Assembly: GCF_018119395.1 (NCBI RefSeq)
Contig: NZ_JAGPWD010000026.1
Span: 1 to 64,000 of the forward strand
Source of the DNA: Massilia sp. ZL223
GTDB lineage: Bacteria > Pseudomonadota > Gammaproteobacteria > Burkholderiales > Burkholderiaceae_D
Direction: 5' to 3'
Length of the DNA: 64,000 bases
The position numbers and the translations under genes were made by a program. Each line of letters starts with the position of its first letter. The first letter of the stretch is position 1. Of this stretch, positions 36,873 through 46,134 are shown piece after piece. The notes beneath the pieces were generated by a model. That model saw nothing but the letters and a program-made list of their open reading frames with translations. It did no database searches and had not been told where the DNA came from.

Positions 36873-38078
36873 GTGAACAATCCAATTGCTAACCGAGACT
36901 TCCCGATCGAGATCGACCTCCGTGCGCTGCCGGCTGAACTCAAGGAGGAATTCGATTTCGACGTGTGCCGCAGCACGGCGGACCTTGCATGTCCAGTACT
37001 GGACGATGCCTGGAACCGGATGCTGGAAACCGGGCGCAGCCCGGAAAAGTTTTATCAGATGCCCGCTTTCGTACGGTCCAGGAACAGCGGGCAATATCTG
37101 GAAAAGCACTGGGAGCTGGTGACGGTAAGACGCCGCAGCGATGCAGCCGTCGTCGGTATTCTTCCTTTGCGCAAAGGTGAGCAAGAAGTTGGCTTGCACC
37201 TCGGTTCGATTTGCCTGTTCAAGTACAAGATCAAGGTATTGCAGCTGCTTGGCAGCGTACCTCTGTTGCATCCGGTCGAAGAGCGCTTGTTCGGCTTCGT
37301 TCTGAGTAAGCTGCTCGAGCGGCATCCGGATTGCCAGGCCTTGTCCATGCAGGCCGTGCCGCTGGAACTCATCGGTGAATTCCGGGATGTCAAAGGCTTG
37401 TCCTGTCACGTCCTGCATGGCTGGCGCGAGTGCCATACGGTTCCGCTGCCGGATACGGTCAGCGAATATCTTCAGAAATTCAGTTCGAAGAAGCGGTATA
37501 ACCTGTCGCGGCAAATCCGCCTGCTGTCCAAGGAAGCCGGCGAGGCTCGCCTGGTCCGCATCACGCAGCCCGACCAGGTCGCGGACCTTATTGCAGCGCT
37601 CAAATCCCTGCCTTCCGGACAACAGCACGCGACACCAGCGCTGCAGACGGAGCTGGAAAACTCCGCGCGCAACGGTTTGCTACTTTCCTACCTGCTCCAG
37701 TGCGGCAGCGAAACCGTCGCTGCGATCATTGGCAGTTCGGGTGAAAAGGTCTGGCATGTCCATAACATCCTTTGCAAGGACAAATACCTGGAGTTGTCGG
37801 TGGGGACGAGCATCACCCATTTGGCCATGCAAGATGTCATTGAAGACCTGTCTTTCAAGCTTGTCGATTTCGGCTATGGAACGCCGAACCAGGAATACCG
37901 TTCGACGCATGTCCTGAAAAAGCGCGCCCAGGTCTTGCTGTGCCGCAGCCGCAGCCTCTTCAATGCGATGTTCGTCATCCAGAATATGCTCGGCGCGCTG
38001 AATAAAACGATGGTCGAGCGCATCAAGAAAACGAGCAAGGAATTTCGCCGGAGGGCGCAGAAGCCCGGGAAACCGTAA
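36873..38078 (+). CDS. GNAT/FemAB-like protein of unknown function
   Basis: A 401-residue protein starting at GTG 36873. The middle block (YLQKFSSKKRYNLSRQIRLLSKEAG) followed by a GNAT-like half (LLSYLLQCGSETVAAIIGSSGEKVWHVHNILCKDKYLELSVGTSITHLAMQDVIED) matches the acetyltransferase_6/CelD pattern. It has fewer GC-ending codons than the genes on either side, which may indicate a separate origin. It lies 159 bases after the decarboxylase and is convergent with the large minus-strand operon. Probable acyl transfer to a sugar amine; no direct evidence. Confidence 0.72.
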   Translation: MNNPIANRDFPIEIDLRALPAELKEEFDFDVCRSTADLACPVLDDAWNRMLETGRSPEKFYQMPAFVRSRNSGQYLEKHWELVTVRRRSDAAVVGILPLRKGEQEVGLHLGSICLFKYKIKVLQLLGSVPLLHPVEERLFGFVLSKLLERHPDCQALSMQAVPLELIGEFRDVKGLSCHVLHGWRECHTVPLPDTVSEYLQKFSSKKRYNLSRQIRLLSKEAGEARLVRITQPDQVADLIAALKSLPSGQQHATPALQTELENSARNGLLLSYLLQCGSETVAAIIGSSGEKVWHVHNILCKDKYLELSVGTSITHLAMQDVIEDLSFKLVDFGYGTPNQEYRSTHVLKKRAQVLLCRSRSLFNAMFVIQNMLGALNKTMVERIKKTSKEFRRRAQKPGKP

Positions 38079-38162
38079 TGCAAGGCGCCCAGCCTTGACA
38101 TTGCCGCCGCCTGGGGGAGTGCCCCTGGCGGCGTTGCTGGCTGAAAGCGGCGGGTTTCGCCT

Positions 38163-39380
38163 TCAGGCCGCTTTCAGTCCGGTCACCCGGCCGTAGATCT
38201 GCTTGTAGCGCGCCACGCTGACCGGCCAGTTGCGCTCGTTTTCCACGTATTCCCGTCCTGCCTTGCGCAGCGCCGGCCAGTCGGTCCGGGCTTCGAGCAA
38301 ATCGCCGACCTTGCTGGCCAGGGCCTGGGGATCGTCGGGTGCGAACAGGATGCCGGTCTTGCCGTCGGTGATCAGTTCGCGGTGTCCGCCGACCCCGGAA
38401 GCGGCCAGGATGCGGCCCTGGGCCATGGCCTCGAGCGGCTTGAGCGGGGTGACCAGGTCGGTCAGGCGCATCGACAGGCGCGGGTAGACCAGCACGTCGA
38501 GCAGGTCGTAGTAGCGCTGTACCTGATCGTGCGGCACGCGGCCCGTGAACACCACTTTGTCGCCGATGCCGAGTTCCTTCGCCAGCTGGCGCAGCTGGGC
38601 GTCCTGGGGACCGCCGCCCACCAGCAGCACCCGCAGGTCGGGGGCGCGCACGCACAGCGCGGGCACGGCGCGCAGCAGCACGTCCAGGCCTTCATACGCG
38701 TAGAAGGAGCCGATGAAGCCGATCAGGCGGTTGTCCTGCAGGCCGAGCTGGCGCTTGAGTTCCAGGTCCGGCTGGCCGCCGACGGCGAACTTGTCGATGT
38801 CGACCGCGTTCGGGATCACCGTCACCTTCTCGGCCGGGATGCCGCGCCCGAGGATGTCGCCGCGCAGGCCTTCGCAGATGGTGGTGACCGCATTGGCGCG
38901 CTTCAGGGCATAGGTCTCGAGCGCGCGCGTCAGGCGATAGCGCAGGCCGCCCTCGCTGCTGGTGCCGTGGTCGACCGCGGCGTCTTCCCAGAAAGCGCGC
39001 ACTTCGTACACCACGGGAATGCCGAAGCGGCGCCCGGCGCGCAGGGCGGCGATCGCGTTCAGGCAGGGGGAATGGGCATGCAGGACGTCGGGCTTGATGC
39101 GCGGGATGATCTCGGCCAGGCGCTTCTCCAGGCCGCGGATCACTTCCAGCTGGTTCAGGACCGGCATCTTCGCCAGGATGCTGCGCGAGCGCGGGGTGCG
39201 GAAGAAATGCAGGCCGTCCGCGGATTCCTCGGGCAGGTCGTTGCCGCCCTGGTGCTTGGCGCCGGTGACATGGAAGGTTTCCCAGCCGAGCGCGCGCTGT
39301 TCGCGCAGGATGGAACGGGTGCGGAAGGTATAGCCGCTGTGCAGCGGGATCGAATGGTCGAGGACGTGAAGAACACGCAT
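38163..39380 (-). CDS. PEP-CTERM/XrtA-associated glycosyltransferase (TIGR04063-like)
   Basis: A 405-residue GT4 enzyme. The start MRVLHVLDHSIPLHSGYTFRTRSIL and the block VTGAKHQGGNDLPEE are characteristic of the family I recall as TIGR04063, found only in exosortase A loci. The donor-site region is YPRLSMRLTDLVTPLKPLEAMAQGR. It is the last gene of the 13-kb minus-strand operon, five bases after the asparagine synthetase gene. Confidence 0.92.
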   Translation of the reverse strand: MRVLHVLDHSIPLHSGYTFRTRSILREQRALGWETFHVTGAKHQGGNDLPEESADGLHFFRTPRSRSILAKMPVLNQLEVIRGLEKRLAEIIPRIKPDVLHAHSPCLNAIAALRAGRRFGIPVVYEVRAFWEDAAVDHGTSSEGGLRYRLTRALETYALKRANAVTTICEGLRGDILGRGIPAEKVTVIPNAVDIDKFAVGGQPDLELKRQLGLQDNRLIGFIGSFYAYEGLDVLLRAVPALCVRAPDLRVLLVGGGPQDAQLRQLAKELGIGDKVVFTGRVPHDQVQRYYDLLDVLVYPRLSMRLTDLVTPLKPLEAMAQGRILAASGVGGHRELITDGKTGILFAPDDPQALASKVGDLLEARTDWPALRKAGREYVENERNWPVSVARYKQIYGRVTGLKAA

Positions 39381-39385
39381 TGCTG

Positions 39386-41302
39386 TCAGCTCCGGATGGC
39401 GGCGGTCGCGCCGTTCTTGCGCAGGAAGGCTTCGAACATCAGCACGGCCCACAGCGCCGTGCTGTGGTCCTTGGTGCCGGCCTGGTGTTCGTCGAGCATC
39501 TGCCTGAGGTACTTGTCGTTGAAAATGCCGGTATCGAGCAGCATCGGGTTGAGCACCGCGCGCTCCAGGGACTCGCGCAGCGGTCCGCGCAGCCAGGAAG
39601 CAAGCGGAATCGAGAAGCCCATCTTCTTGCGGTACAGGATGTCGTCCGAGAGATAGGGCTGGAGCGCCTTCTTGAAGATGTGCTTGCCCTCGCCGTTGCG
39701 CAGCTTGCACGAGGAAGGCAGGCCCGAGACCCATTCCACGAACTTGTGGTCCAGCAGCGGCACGCGCACTTCGAGCGCATGCGCCATGCTGGCGCGGTCG
39801 ACCTTGGTCAGGATGTCGCCCGGCAGGTAGGTTTTCATGTCGACGTACTGCAGCAGCGAGAGCGGGTCGTCGGTCGGCGAGTTGGCGGCGTGGGCGCGCA
39901 TGACTTCCGCCGCGCGGTAGCCTTGCAGGCGGGCGCGGAAGGAGTCCGAGAACAGCTGGTCGCGCACCCGGTCGACCAGGATCGACACGCCGTGGAAGTA
40001 GCCGTCGACCAGGTCGCGCGCCAGGGCCTCGAACGTGGTCTTGGCGCGGAAGATGCGGGGCGCCCAGTCGGCCTTCGGGTAGGCCGCGCCGAGGAAGCCG
40101 AATACCGGCTTGCGCAGCGCCAGCGGCAGCATCGAGCGCACCTGCTGTTCGCCCATCGCCATGCGGTAGCGGCGGTAGCCGGCGAAGTTCTCGTCGCCGC
40201 CGTCGCCCGACAGCGCCACCGTCACGCGCTTGCGGGCGAGCTGGCATACGCGGTAGGTCGGAATCGCCGAGCTGTCGGCATAGGGCTCGTCGTACAGCCC
40301 CGCCAGCAGGTCGACCAGGCCGTAGTCGTCCTTGTCCACGGTCTCGGACTGGTGGTTGGTCCGGTACTGCTCCGCCACCTGGCGCGCGTAAGTCGATTCG
40401 TCGAAGGCCGGGTCGTTGAAGGCGATCGAGCAGGTGTTGACCGGATCCTTGGACAGGCCCGCCATCATGGCCACGACCGCGCTCGAATCGACGCCGCCGG
40501 AGAGGAAGGCGCCCAGCGGGACCTCGGCCTCGAGCTGGCTCTCGACCGCTTCGCGCAGGCGCGTCACCAGCTCTTCCTCCATCTCGCGCTCGCCCATCGG
40601 CGCATGCGGGGTGAAGGGCAGGTCCCACCAGCGGCGCGGGCGGGCGGCGCGGCCGTCGGCGCCCACGTGCAGGGTCAGGCTATGCCCGGGTTCGAGCTTG
40701 AAGGCGTTCTTGAAGATGGTGCGCGGTTCCGGCACGTAGCCGTAGGCGAAGTATTCCTCGACCGCGCGCGGCTCGATGGTGCGCGGCAGCTCGGGGAAGG
40801 ACAGCAGCGACTTGAGCTCCGAGCCGAACACCAGGGTGCCGTCCGGCAGGAAGGCATAATGCAGCGGCTTGATGCCGAGGTGGTCGCGCGCCAGGAAGAA
40901 GGTGCGTTCCTTGCGGTCCCAGATCGCGAACGCGAACATACCGCGCAGGTGGCGCACGCAGTCGTCCCCCCACTGTTCCCAGGCGTGCACGATGGTCTCG
41001 GTGTCCGACTGGGTGCGGAAGGTGTGGCCGAGCGCTTTGAGCTCCGCCATCAGTTCGCGGAAATTGTAGATTTCGCCATTGAATACGGTGACCACGCTGT
41101 GGTCTTCGTTGAACAGCGGCTGCTGGCCGCTGGCCAGGTCGATGATCGACAGGCGGCGGTGGCCGAAGCCGACGCCGGGTTCGAGGTAGACGTCGCCTTC
41201 GACGGGGCCGCGGTGGAACTGGGTCTGGTTCATCCGCTCCAGCACCGCGCGATCGATGTCGCGCGTGCCGCGCGGGTCAAAAATGCCAACTATTCCGCAC
41301 AT
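39386..41302 (-). CDS. XrtA/PEP-CTERM-associated asparagine synthetase-like amidotransferase
   Basis: A 638-residue glutamine-dependent amidotransferase. It begins MCGIVGIFDPRG with the Cys2 nucleophile, FNGEIYNFREL in the glutaminase domain, and the ATP PP-loop FLSGGVDSSAVVAMMAG in the synthetase domain. The family (TIGR03108) is slightly longer than AsnB and is thought to amidate a sugar acid of the exopolysaccharide; with tviB present, a uronic acid is a reasonable acceptor. The gene overlaps the upstream glycosyltransferase by 13 bases. Unlike the protein at 11174 it keeps all catalytic residues. Confidence 0.93.
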   Translation of the reverse strand: MCGIVGIFDPRGTRDIDRAVLERMNQTQFHRGPVEGDVYLEPGVGFGHRRLSIIDLASGQQPLFNEDHSVVTVFNGEIYNFRELMAELKALGHTFRTQSDTETIVHAWEQWGDDCVRHLRGMFAFAIWDRKERTFFLARDHLGIKPLHYAFLPDGTLVFGSELKSLLSFPELPRTIEPRAVEEYFAYGYVPEPRTIFKNAFKLEPGHSLTLHVGADGRAARPRRWWDLPFTPHAPMGEREMEEELVTRLREAVESQLEAEVPLGAFLSGGVDSSAVVAMMAGLSKDPVNTCSIAFNDPAFDESTYARQVAEQYRTNHQSETVDKDDYGLVDLLAGLYDEPYADSSAIPTYRVCQLARKRVTVALSGDGGDENFAGYRRYRMAMGEQQVRSMLPLALRKPVFGFLGAAYPKADWAPRIFRAKTTFEALARDLVDGYFHGVSILVDRVRDQLFSDSFRARLQGYRAAEVMRAHAANSPTDDPLSLLQYVDMKTYLPGDILTKVDRASMAHALEVRVPLLDHKFVEWVSGLPSSCKLRNGEGKHIFKKALQPYLSDDILYRKKMGFSIPLASWLRGPLRESLERAVLNPMLLDTGIFNDKYLRQMLDEHQAGTKDHSTALWAVLMFEAFLRKNGATAAIRS

Positions 41303-42468
41303 GGTCGGGTGATTTCTTCTGAGTTGATGGTGACGTCGCGCAGGCGGTCGTAGAGGGCCGTATAGGCGCCGACCATTGCCGCGACACTGTAGTTGCGCTC
41401 GATACGCTCGCGCGCTGCGATCCCGTGCGCGCGCAGGCGCGCCGGATCGTCGAGATAGGCGCCGAGGGCGGCCGCCAGCGCGGCCGGGTTCGACGGCGGG
41501 ACCAGGGCGCCGGTGGCGCCCTCCTGCACCACGTCCGGGATGCCGCCGACGGCGCTGGCCACCACCGGCAGCCCGCAGGCCATGGCTTCGAGCAGGGTGA
41601 CCGGCGTGCCTTCGGCGATCGAGGACAGGGCGAACACGGAGAAGCCGCGCATCAGGTCTGCCACGTCGCTGCGCGCGCCCGGCATCCAGACCAGGTCGGC
41701 GACTCCCTGTTCCCTGGCGCGCCCGGCCAGGGATTCGCGCAGCGGGCCGTCGCCGACGATGGCCAGGCGCAGCGCGCCGCGCTGCTGCGGCCGTTCGCGG
41801 CACAGCAGGGCGAAGGCATCGATCAGGCCGGCCTGGTCCTTGACATCCTGCAGGCGTCCGACAGTGCCGATGACGAAAGGCGCCGCCGCAAGCGGCCAGG
41901 GCGGATCGGCCACCGCCAGTCCGGGCGCGTAGCGCGCCGTGTCCACGCCGTTCTGGATCAGTTCGGTCTTGCGTGCGGGAATGCCGACCAGGCCGGTCAG
42001 CCAGTTCTCCAGGTCGCGCGAGACCGGGATGTAGCGGCCGATCCAGGGCGCCAGCGCGCGGCGCAGGAAATTGTGCTTGCGGTTGCGGCCTTCCGGATCG
42101 CTGGCGTCGCGCCCGTGCTCGGCGTGGATGCGCACCGGCACGCCCGCGGCCCAGGCCGTGAACGCATATTCGGCGCAGGCGAAGTTATAGGTGTGGACGA
42201 TGGCCGGCCGCAGGCGGCGCAGCAGGCGCCACATGGCCAGGTGGATACCCAGCCCGAGGCCGGGCGGCTTGTGCAGCGCGAACAGCTCGACGTCGGGCTT
42301 GGCGATCCTGTCCGCGAACTCGGTATAGCCGGTCAGGCACACGATCGCGTGGCGGTAGCGCGCGGCAGGCATGTGGTTGATGCAGTCCACCAGCAGCGTT
42401 TCCAGCCCGCCGAAGTCGAGCCGGTAGATCACGTGCACCACCAGCGGGCGCTGGTCCTTTGCAGCCAT
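41290..42468 (-). CDS. PEP-CTERM/EpsH1-associated sugar transferase (stp2-like)
   Basis: A 392-residue GT4 glycosyltransferase starting MAAKDQRPLVVHVIYRLDFGGLE, the signature start of the family TIGR03088. The donor-binding region is FALSSIAEGTPVTLLEAMACGLPVVASAVGGIPDVV. Its start overlaps the last base of the xrtA stop. It works at the inner face of the membrane. Confidence 0.93.
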   Translation of the reverse strand: MAAKDQRPLVVHVIYRLDFGGLETLLVDCINHMPAARYRHAIVCLTGYTEFADRIAKPDVELFALHKPPGLGLGIHLAMWRLLRRLRPAIVHTYNFACAEYAFTAWAAGVPVRIHAEHGRDASDPEGRNRKHNFLRRALAPWIGRYIPVSRDLENWLTGLVGIPARKTELIQNGVDTARYAPGLAVADPPWPLAAAPFVIGTVGRLQDVKDQAGLIDAFALLCRERPQQRGALRLAIVGDGPLRESLAGRAREQGVADLVWMPGARSDVADLMRGFSVFALSSIAEGTPVTLLEAMACGLPVVASAVGGIPDVVQEGATGALVPPSNPAALAAALGAYLDDPARLRAHGIAARERIERNYSVAAMVGAYTALYDRLRDVTINSEEITRPCAE

Positions 42469-44003
42469 CAGCGTCCCCGTGCGGCCCCGAGGCTCGCTTC
42501 GAGCGGCGCCAGGTTGGCTTCCAGGAAGGCGCGCAGCGCAGCGCGCGCGCTGTCCGGATTCTCGCCGAAGGGCGCCGCCACCATGACGGCGGCGCCGTCG
42601 TCGCCGCGCAGCAGCAGCGTGGCGCGGGCCTGGCGCAGCTTGCCCTGGACGTCGCTGGCGGTGAAGCCGCCATCGACCCACAGCCAGTGCCAGACCAGGA
42701 ACTGTCCCTGCGGGCCCTTGATGCGGGTTTCGCGCAGCGCCAGGCTTCGTCCGCCGACGCGCTCTTCGCGCCCGCCGGAGGCCACTTCCAGGAATTCCTT
42801 GCGGGTGCCCACGCGGTTGGTCGAGCTGATCAGGATCTTGCCGCGCTCCTGGTTGCGGTAGTACAGCACCTGGAGATTGACCGGCTGCGCGCCCGGGGCG
42901 GCATAGGTGCCGCGCAGGGCGGCGTCGGGATCCATGAAGCTGGGCTGCCAGGCGGTCCAGGCCGGCGCCTGGCTCCAGGCAAGGCGCTGGGCGTCCAGGC
43001 GGACCGGCGCCGGGTTGTGGTTGGCGCGATCGACATAGGCCGCCAGCGCCGGCCAGACGGCGCAGGCGAGGACGGCGGCCAGCGCCACGCCCGCGATCGG
43101 ACGCGCCGGCACGGCCGGTGCGTCGGCCAGGACGCCGGCCGCGGGCTCGGACTGGTCCTCGCGCCAGTAGCTGCCGATCCAGAACATGATGAACATCACC
43201 AGGCCGAAGAACAGCCAGCCGTAGATCAGGTGGTCCACGCCAGTGGCCAGTTCCATGCCGCTGAAGTGGCCGATCATCACGATCATCACGGCGCGCAAGC
43301 CGTTGGCGACGATCGGCACCGCGATCGACAGCCCCACGAACACTAGGCGGCGCGTCAGGCTGCGATAGCTCAGGTAGGCGTACAGGCAGCCAAGGGTGAC
43401 GGAAGAAATCAGGTAGCGCACGCCGCTGCAGGCCTCGACCACCGACCAGTTCCCGGTCGGCAGCTCGAAGTAGGTGCCGTTACGCAGCACCGGGATGCCG
43501 AATGCGCGCACGGCGGCCACGGTGAAGTCGGCGGTGAAGTTGATCAGGTGCGGGACGAAGGCTTCGCCGAAAGGCACCGCCAGCAGGATGAAGGCGAGCG
43601 GGAAGGCGAGCGAGCGCGCCAGCTGCCAGCCCAGCACCGCCACCGCGCTCAGGGGCAGCATGGCGGCGAAGGCGTATTGCATCGCGAATTGCACCTCGCC
43701 CAGGCGCGCCAGCAGCCAGCCGGCGCCGCACAGCGCCAGCAGGCCGACCGCGGGCCAGCAGGGCGCGACCGGAATCCGCTTGAAGACGGCGCGGCGGGTC
43801 CAGATCAGCCACAGGCTGATGGGCAGGATGGCGTAGCCGTGGGCGAAGGTGTCGGAGCTGTTCCAGATCGAGACGATCGAGGCGGCGGTGCCGAAGTAGA
43901 ACAGGAAGGGCGCGAGCAGCGCCATGGCGATCAGCGCCACGCTGGCGCCGGGGATGGAGGTGCGCACTGCGCCGGCCAGCGCCGGTTGGTCGTTCATCAA
44001 CAT
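42468..44003 (-). CDS. xrtA: Exosortase A fused to an EpsI domain
   Basis: A 511-residue protein. The N-terminal ~300 residues have about eight transmembrane segments and the exosortase catalytic triad: Cys192 (VEACSGVRYL), Arg237 (ANGLRAVMIV) and His258 (DHLIYGW). The C-terminal ~200 residues (from about 310) form a periplasmic EpsI-like domain, with one more membrane segment at the joint. XrtA is a transpeptidase-like membrane protease that cuts the VPEP tail of PEP-CTERM proteins and probably links them to envelope glycan. A target is encoded at 58976. Two ATGs (44003 and 43997) are possible; the second overlaps the stop of the preceding gene. Confidence 0.95.
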   Translation of the reverse strand: MLMNDQPALAGAVRTSIPGASVALIAMALLAPFLFYFGTAASIVSIWNSSDTFAHGYAILPISLWLIWTRRAVFKRIPVAPCWPAVGLLALCGAGWLLARLGEVQFAMQYAFAAMLPLSAVAVLGWQLARSLAFPLAFILLAVPFGEAFVPHLINFTADFTVAAVRAFGIPVLRNGTYFELPTGNWSVVEACSGVRYLISSVTLGCLYAYLSYRSLTRRLVFVGLSIAVPIVANGLRAVMIVMIGHFSGMELATGVDHLIYGWLFFGLVMFIMFWIGSYWREDQSEPAAGVLADAPAVPARPIAGVALAAVLACAVWPALAAYVDRANHNPAPVRLDAQRLAWSQAPAWTAWQPSFMDPDAALRGTYAAPGAQPVNLQVLYYRNQERGKILISSTNRVGTRKEFLEVASGGREERVGGRSLALRETRIKGPQGQFLVWHWLWVDGGFTASDVQGKLRQARATLLLRGDDGAAVMVAAPFGENPDSARAALRAFLEANLAPLEASLGAARGR

Positions 44004-45250
44004 TCGAGCCTCTCTTCGATGCTTGACAGGTGGGCAGGCCAGCTATAGCGGCGTTCGACGCAGGCGCGCGCCGCGCGGCCCATGGCGTCGCCGGGCGTAC
44101 GCAGCAGGGCAAGCAGCCGGCTTGCGTGGTCCTCGGGCGCATCGGCCACCACCAGTTCGCTGCCCGGCGTGGCGTCGATGCCTTCGAACGCCTGGGGAGA
44201 AGCGACCACGGGGCGCGCCATCGCCATCGCCTCGAGTACCTTGTTCTGGATGCCGCGCGCAATGCGCAGCGGGGCCACCGCGACCGCGGCGTGCGCCACA
44301 TAGGGCCGCACGTCGGGCACGCTGCCGGTGACGGTGATGCCGGGACGGGCGGCAAGCGCCTGCACGGCCGGGGCAGGGCGGGCGCCGACGATCACCAGGC
44401 GGGCACGCGGCTCCCCGGCCAGCACCAGCGGCAGCACGTGGTCGGCGAACCACTGGACCGCGTCGATGTTGGGCCAGTAGTCCATGGCGCCGGTGAATAC
44501 CATGGCCGGGCCGCCCTTGCCTTCCGCCTCGTAAGGATTCGGATAGGCACGGTCCGGGCTGAAGTACTCGGTATCGACGCCGTTGTTGAAGAATCCGATG
44601 CGGTCCGCGCTTTCGGGAGCGAGCTGGCGGAACAGCTCCGCCTCCGGGGCGGACACGAACAGCGAGGCGTCGAAGCGCGCCGCCACCTGCCGCTCGTAGG
44701 CGAGCAGGCGGCCCGCCTCGTGGCGGTACAGCCAGCTCATCGGCCAGGACTTCTTGTCGGCATACTGGCGCCACTTGTCGGAGTCGACGTCGCAGAAGTC
44801 GATCACCCGGCGCGCCGCGGCATGGGAGTCGGCGTACTGGGCCATCGGCGAGCAGAACACCACGATGCGCCCGACGCCGTGCTCGCGCACCGTGCGGTCG
44901 ACCCAGGCCTGCATGCCGGCGTCGCGGTAGAAGCCTTGCGAGATCGAGCCGCCGGCGGCGAGGCTGCCCATGCCGCGCAGCCGGCCCTGGAGCGGGCCGA
45001 GGCGGACGAAGTGGCTGCTGGCGCACATCGCCTCGACCGCCGGGACGTGCTGCCAGTCGTCGGGATCGTCGATGAAGGTCGCCAGATGCACGCGATAGCG
45101 CTGCGCCAGGTGCTTGAGCAGGTTGTAGGAGCGGATCTTGTCGCCCTTGTTGGGCGGATAGGGGATGCGGTGCACCAGCAGCAGCAGGTCGGCCCGGGCC
45201 TGCGCCGGGGCCGCGGGCTGCTTGTCCAGCACTGCGTCGGTCAGCAACAT
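43997..45250 (-). CDS. PEP-CTERM/EpsH1-associated sugar transferase (stp1-like)
   Basis: A 417-residue GT-B enzyme starting MLLTDAVLDKQPAAPAQAR; the conserved part begins LLLLVHRIPYPPNKGDKIRSYN, the hallmark of TIGR03087. The donor site is ARGIQNKVLEAMAMARPVVASPQAFEGI. Coupled by one-base overlap to the deacetylase upstream and overlapped by xrtA downstream. Confidence 0.93.
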   Translation of the reverse strand: MLLTDAVLDKQPAAPAQARADLLLLVHRIPYPPNKGDKIRSYNLLKHLAQRYRVHLATFIDDPDDWQHVPAVEAMCASSHFVRLGPLQGRLRGMGSLAAGGSISQGFYRDAGMQAWVDRTVREHGVGRIVVFCSPMAQYADSHAAARRVIDFCDVDSDKWRQYADKKSWPMSWLYRHEAGRLLAYERQVAARFDASLFVSAPEAELFRQLAPESADRIGFFNNGVDTEYFSPDRAYPNPYEAEGKGGPAMVFTGAMDYWPNIDAVQWFADHVLPLVLAGEPRARLVIVGARPAPAVQALAARPGITVTGSVPDVRPYVAHAAVAVAPLRIARGIQNKVLEAMAMARPVVASPQAFEGIDATPGSELVVADAPEDHASRLLALLRTPGDAMGRAARACVERRYSWPAHLSSIEERLEC

Positions 45251-46134
45251 CAGCGGCGCTCCAGGAAGATCCGGTCCATGCGGTCCCACGCGAAATCGCG
45301 CGCCAGCGCTTCCAGCCGCGACTCCATGCGTGCGATGTTGACGTAGTGGCGGAAGCGCGCCTTGGCGCCCAGTCCTTGCGGACGCGGCTGGCCGGGATCG
45401 AGTTCCCAGGGATGGAAGTAGAACAGGGCTGGTTCGCCGTCCTCGCGGTTGACCTTTTCCATCATCCAGCGCGACAGGGCGTAGGGAAGCAGGCGGAAGT
45501 AGCCGCCGCCGCCGGCCGGCAGGTTGCGTCCGCCCATCCGGACCGTGGTGACCGGCACTTCCAGCAGGCTGTCGGGGCCGTTCGGATAGAAGGCGAAGCG
45601 CGGCGCGTCCGGCATGCCGTAGTGGTCGTGGGCGATCGGGTAGATGCTGGAGCTGTAGCGGTAGCCGGCCTCGTGCAGCGCGTCGAGCGCCCACAGGTTC
45701 TGCGCGCCGATCGAGAAGCTTGGCGCGCGGTAGCCGAGGACCTCCTGGCCGCCGATGTCTTCCAGCAGGGCCTTGCTGGAGCGGATGTCGTTGTCGAACT
45801 CGGCGCGGCTCTGGTCCGAGGCGCGCAGGTGGCCGTAGCCGTGGCTGGCCAGCTCGTGGCCGCCGGCGACGATGCGGCGCACCAGGTTCGGATAGCGCTC
45901 GGCGATCCAGCCCAGGGTGAAGAAGGTGGCGCGCACGCCGTGGCGCTCGTACAGCGCCAGGATGCGGTCGACGTTGGCCTCGACCCGGCATTCGCGCGCA
46001 TCCCAGCTGTCGCGCGAGATGTAGGGGGCGAAGGCGGAAACCTGGAAGTAATCCTCGACGTCGCAGGTCATGGCGTTGCGGATGCGCTCGCCCGGGGCGG
46101 GACGCGGCCTTGCTGCGGGGGTGTGCATCTTCAT
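45250..46134 (-). CDS. Polysaccharide deacetylase, PEP-CTERM locus subfamily
   Basis: A 294-residue CE4 enzyme. TCDVEDYF at residues 23-30 replaces the usual TFDDG, as in the family TIGR03006; HELASHGYGH gives the HxxxH metal ligands and GYRAPSFSIG the catalytic Arg loop. No signal peptide. Its start overlaps the ATPase stop by four bases. It probably trims acetyl groups from the exopolysaccharide or its precursor. Confidence 0.94.
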   Translation of the reverse strand: MKMHTPAARPRPAPGERIRNAMTCDVEDYFQVSAFAPYISRDSWDARECRVEANVDRILALYERHGVRATFFTLGWIAERYPNLVRRIVAGGHELASHGYGHLRASDQSRAEFDNDIRSSKALLEDIGGQEVLGYRAPSFSIGAQNLWALDALHEAGYRYSSSIYPIAHDHYGMPDAPRFAFYPNGPDSLLEVPVTTVRMGGRNLPAGGGGYFRLLPYALSRWMMEKVNREDGEPALFYFHPWELDPGQPRPQGLGAKARFRHYVNIARMESRLEALARDFAWDRMDRIFLERR

